A stretch of 19,040 bases of DNA from Cymbomonas tetramitiformis (Eukaryota > Chlorophyta > Pyramimonadophyceae > Pyramimonadales > Pyramimonadaceae): positions 1-19,040 of the forward strand of contig LGRX02030229.1 in NCBI GenBank assembly GCA_001247695.2. Reading direction: 5' to 3'. The translations under genes and the position numbers were made by a program. The first letter of the stretch is position 1. The number at the start of each line of letters is the position of its first letter. Positions 17,107 to 19,040 of the stretch are shown one piece after another. Below the pieces are notes generated by a model that saw nothing but the letters and a program-made list of their open reading frames with translations, did not search any database and was not told the origin of the DNA.

Positions 17107-17426
17107 TTTGTCATTGAACAGTAGTACCAGCTCTCCTGGGCGCTGTAACAGTGACACCGGCTCTCCCGGGCACTCTCGACGTGGCTAGAGTTGACGAGAT
17201 TGAGATTAGCCTGCCTCCAGATTGTGATGCTGTTGGTTCAGGTTGCCCCAAGATGTGCTTAATTTAACTGTTTTAACTGTATCTGTATTCTGCAGTGTGC
17301 CTCACTGACTGCTAGTTTCAGGAGTTGCCCTGCCAGAAAGGACAGGTTCTCCTGTAGGATGCTTATTTCCACCGAAGCTGAGTTGTAGGTGTGTGTTTCA
17401 GTTCCGTGACCGCCTAGTTTGCCAGT

Positions 17427-17443
17427 CACCACCCTAGGTGGTG
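17427..17443. promoter_or_regulatory. CACCAC/GTGGTG hairpin abutting the 3' LTR
   Basis: CACCAC and GTGGTG surround CCTAG, ending one base before the LTR. This is where a polypurine tract is expected; only AGGTGGTG is purine-rich. The same GGTGGTG-TGCTG junction occurs on the minus strand at 18748-18737. Confidence 0.5.
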
Positions 17444-17614
17444 TGCTGGAAGTGACGCCCTGACTGTCATTTCTATAGTTAGGGTGTATGACTGTCACCG
17501 GTCCCGGAACCCTAGACCCCGAACATATAACGGGAAGAGACTGAGTATTCCACCGGTTTTTATCTATTCTGATTATCTCACACCGAATATACAGTTCAGC
17601 TGATATATTCAGCA
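17444..17614 (+). repeat. 3' LTR of element C
   Basis: 171 bases, identical to the 5' LTR except for two nearby changes to T (in GGCATTCC, here GTCATTTC). Confidence 0.93.
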
Positions 17615-17619
17615 TGTTG
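17615..17619. repeat. Target-site duplication of element C, right
   Basis: TGTTG, matching the left copy exactly. Confidence 0.9.
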
Positions 17620-18736
17620 ATACAACGACAACGAGCGCTTTAACCGGCAAGACCGGCCTCCGAGCTCTAGGCTTCAGACCTTTGATAGCCATATGAGTTG
17701 GTTTGAAAGTGGAACGATTATATCTATCTTGAGATGTATGCCTCATAGGTGAATAACATATTGTAGACGGCTGGCAGCATGGTCATAAAGGTAGGCCGCG
17801 GCAAGCACATAGTAAGGTGTGATTGCATTTGAAGGTGTGCTACGCGCAGTGTGCTCCCACTAACGAACGAACCCTATCGACCACGATAATTCCTGGCACT
17901 CGTCATAATGGTCTAAGGGCCACTATGGGTGCGCACACAACTTTTGGAATGATGATTTGTAACGTTATTGAACAGTGAAATTCAGGCATTCATCGCTAAA
18001 AACATCATATTAATTCGCTACGGTTAACACCTTAACAATTGAATTCTAAAATACCGTTAAATTCGCTACATTTTTCTTCTTTTTCCAAAAACATTTTGAT
18101 GGGCACCTTAACACCTTAAAGACGAAGTCCCTTTTGCAGTATGGAATATCAACCGTTATGCGGTATCGGGCATGAGTTGTACTGGAATATCCCGGTTCAC
18201 GGATATCAGACAATCCTGGAACCAATATAGATGTTCATCATATGAATCCCTCATAAGAAATATACCCTAAGCTAGATATACCCGGAACGGTCTCGAAGTC
18301 GGAACGGTCTCGGTCCTAGCTACCTGTGACACCTTGATTTGTCACAGCACAGGCTTACGGGTCAGTCATCAGTCTAGTGTTGGCTACCTAGATATCTGAC
18401 ATAGGGGCCTGCACCGGGACTCCCGGTCAGGGCTGCCTATACAGATTTCAATACACCACCCCGGCACTGTGGGTGGTGACTGACAGGTAAGTCAGAAAAG
18501 TTAAGATAAGTTAGGGCATAAGCTAGGGCGACAGACCTAACTGCTAATCAAACTGTGCAATTCTGAAACACAAATTTGAACCATCTAGCTAGCACAAGTG
18601 CAGAAACCCACGGGCAAGGAGCTCCCGCTAAACAACTGAAAGGCACTGCGCCAGCAAGCCAGATTTAAAGATTGCAGTTGCCAAAGTAGAAAGCATAAAA
18701 CCAAATTTAAGACCATGTTGAGGTCAAAGTACATCT
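17620..18736. other. Spacer, possibly including LTR of a minus-strand element D
   Basis: No gene is seen. It holds a short repeated ACACCTTAACA/TTCGCTAC motif at about 18005-18120, a 13-base direct repeat CGGAACGGTCTCG (18283-18295 and 18300-18312), the perfect hairpin CTGTGACA/TGTCACAG (18324-18347) and CACCACCC/GGGTGGTG (18454-18478). Confidence 0.4.
18454..18478. repeat. CACCACCC/GGGTGGTG hairpin
   Basis: An 8-bp perfect stem with a 9-base loop. On the minus strand it is preceded by CAGT as CAGTCACCACCC, exactly like the hairpin before the 3' LTR of element C (CAGTCACCACCC at 17423-17434). Confidence 0.55.
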
Positions 18737-18758
18737 CAGCACACCACCAGAGTGGTGT
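18737..18758 (-). promoter_or_regulatory. Possible 3' LTR start of minus-strand element D
   Basis: The minus strand reads ACACCACTCTGGTGGTG then TGCTG, the same junction as at the 3' LTR of element C: a CACCAC/GTGGTG hairpin directly before TGCTG. It lies just after the stop of the minus-strand reading frame at the right edge. The LTR itself would run downward from 18741; its other end was not found. Confidence 0.35.
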
Positions 18759-18775
18759 ACTGCCAGAGCCAGAAG

Positions 18776-19040
18776 CTACTCGGGGTCAAAGTCCAGAGGG
18801 GCACCGTCACCACAATGCTCACGGTAGTAGCCCGCAGCACTGCACTCCAGTGGGTCAGCCGGCCGGTGAACCACCGTCGCAGCACCCAGGGAGTGCACTA
18901 CCGCATCCAGAGTGACGGGGTCCAGCTCGGAGATATCAGGGTAGATGCACAAATCCCCCCCTGCACAGCACAGGCTGCGGTGCAGCCTGGCCCGATACCT
19001 GCACAGGGTCGATGTCATTGGCCGCCGTGTAGGCGGCAGC
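18776..19040 (-). pseudogene. C-terminal end of an unknown, possibly retroelement, protein at the right edge
   Basis: On the minus strand a frame runs from 19018 to the stop at 18776. Its second half is acidic and natural-looking (DISELDPVTLDAVVHSLGA). Its first part is Arg/Cys-rich, whereas the frame one base away, open to the window edge, reads naturally (AAAYTAANDIDPVQVSGQAA). The change falls at a run of seven C (18955-18961 on the plus strand), which suggests a frameshift. No domain is recognised. Position before an LTR-like junction hints at a retroelement gene. Confidence 0.4.

Larger units (their letters stand above)
14272..17614 (+). mobile_element. Element C: complete Gag-only LTR retrotransposon
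   Basis: It is 3343 bases long with identical-length 171-bp LTRs (14272-14442 and 17444-17614) that differ at two positions, and a perfect 5-bp target duplication. The LTRs begin TGCTG and end CAGCA, a perfect inverted terminus. Between them lie a primer-binding-site candidate, a 393-base leader, one Gag gene and a 337-base 3' region. There is no protease, reverse transcriptase, RNase H or integrase. This matches the plant TR-GAG class of non-autonomous elements. The low LTR divergence implies recent insertion. Confidence 0.92.

Noticed and set aside
1..19040. CRISPR arrays, bacterial operons, rRNA genes
   Set aside because: No regularly spaced direct repeats, no ribosome-binding-site-led gene series and no rRNA-like sequence were seen.

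Overview
This looks like an intergenic, repeat-dominated stretch of a eukaryotic nuclear genome. The pieces are LTR retrotransposons with exact LTRs and a target-site duplication, Gag proteins with zinc knuckles, a Ty3/gypsy-type integrase joined to a PHD finger, microsatellites and long AT-richer spacers without prokaryotic gene packing. CpG is not depleted, which argues against a vertebrate. The mix of GC-rich retroelement genes and AT-richer spacers fits an alga or another protist. I cannot place the species.

Layout. (A) 1-3798, plus strand: the 3' part of a large retroelement polyprotein, open at the left edge, carrying integrase, PHD finger, Tudor-like domain and an amino-methyltransferase-like domain, followed by a C-rich, G-poor tail, a polypurine run and repeat R. 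(A/B junction) 3799-6511: spacer with no convincing gene, a cluster of ten GAATTC sites (5088-6088), and a second copy of R (R', 6385-6511). (B) about 9402-6454, minus strand: a Gag-only element encoding an 838-residue Gag with zinc knuckle and three hydrophobic segments. Its 3' end runs into R'. (Spacer) about 9400-11290: unusually dense in perfect hairpins, with TGTCAT-type tandem repeats, a 78-codon ORF and the N-terminal half of a tyrosine recombinase. (Spacer) 11290-14266: mostly unassigned, with one plausible exon ending in a nuclear-localisation-like basic tail. (C) 14272-17614, plus strand: a complete young Gag-only LTR retrotransposon with two 171-bp LTRs differing at two positions and a perfect 5-bp target-site duplication TGTTG. 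(D) right edge: the 3' end of a possible further minus-strand retroelement.

How the parts relate. The Gags of B and C are divergent homologues. They share the region around the knuckle and, about 200 residues later, a hydrophobic segment that resembles a signal peptide. Neither has a pol gene, so both must borrow reverse transcriptase and integrase. Element A shows what a resident autonomous pol looks like, although nothing in the sequence proves that A mobilises B or C. The most notable items are the chromatin and methylation domains stacked in polyprotein A, the conserved membrane/signal segment in two Gag families, and the hairpin-rich tract with a cloverleaf-like fold at 11190-11285.
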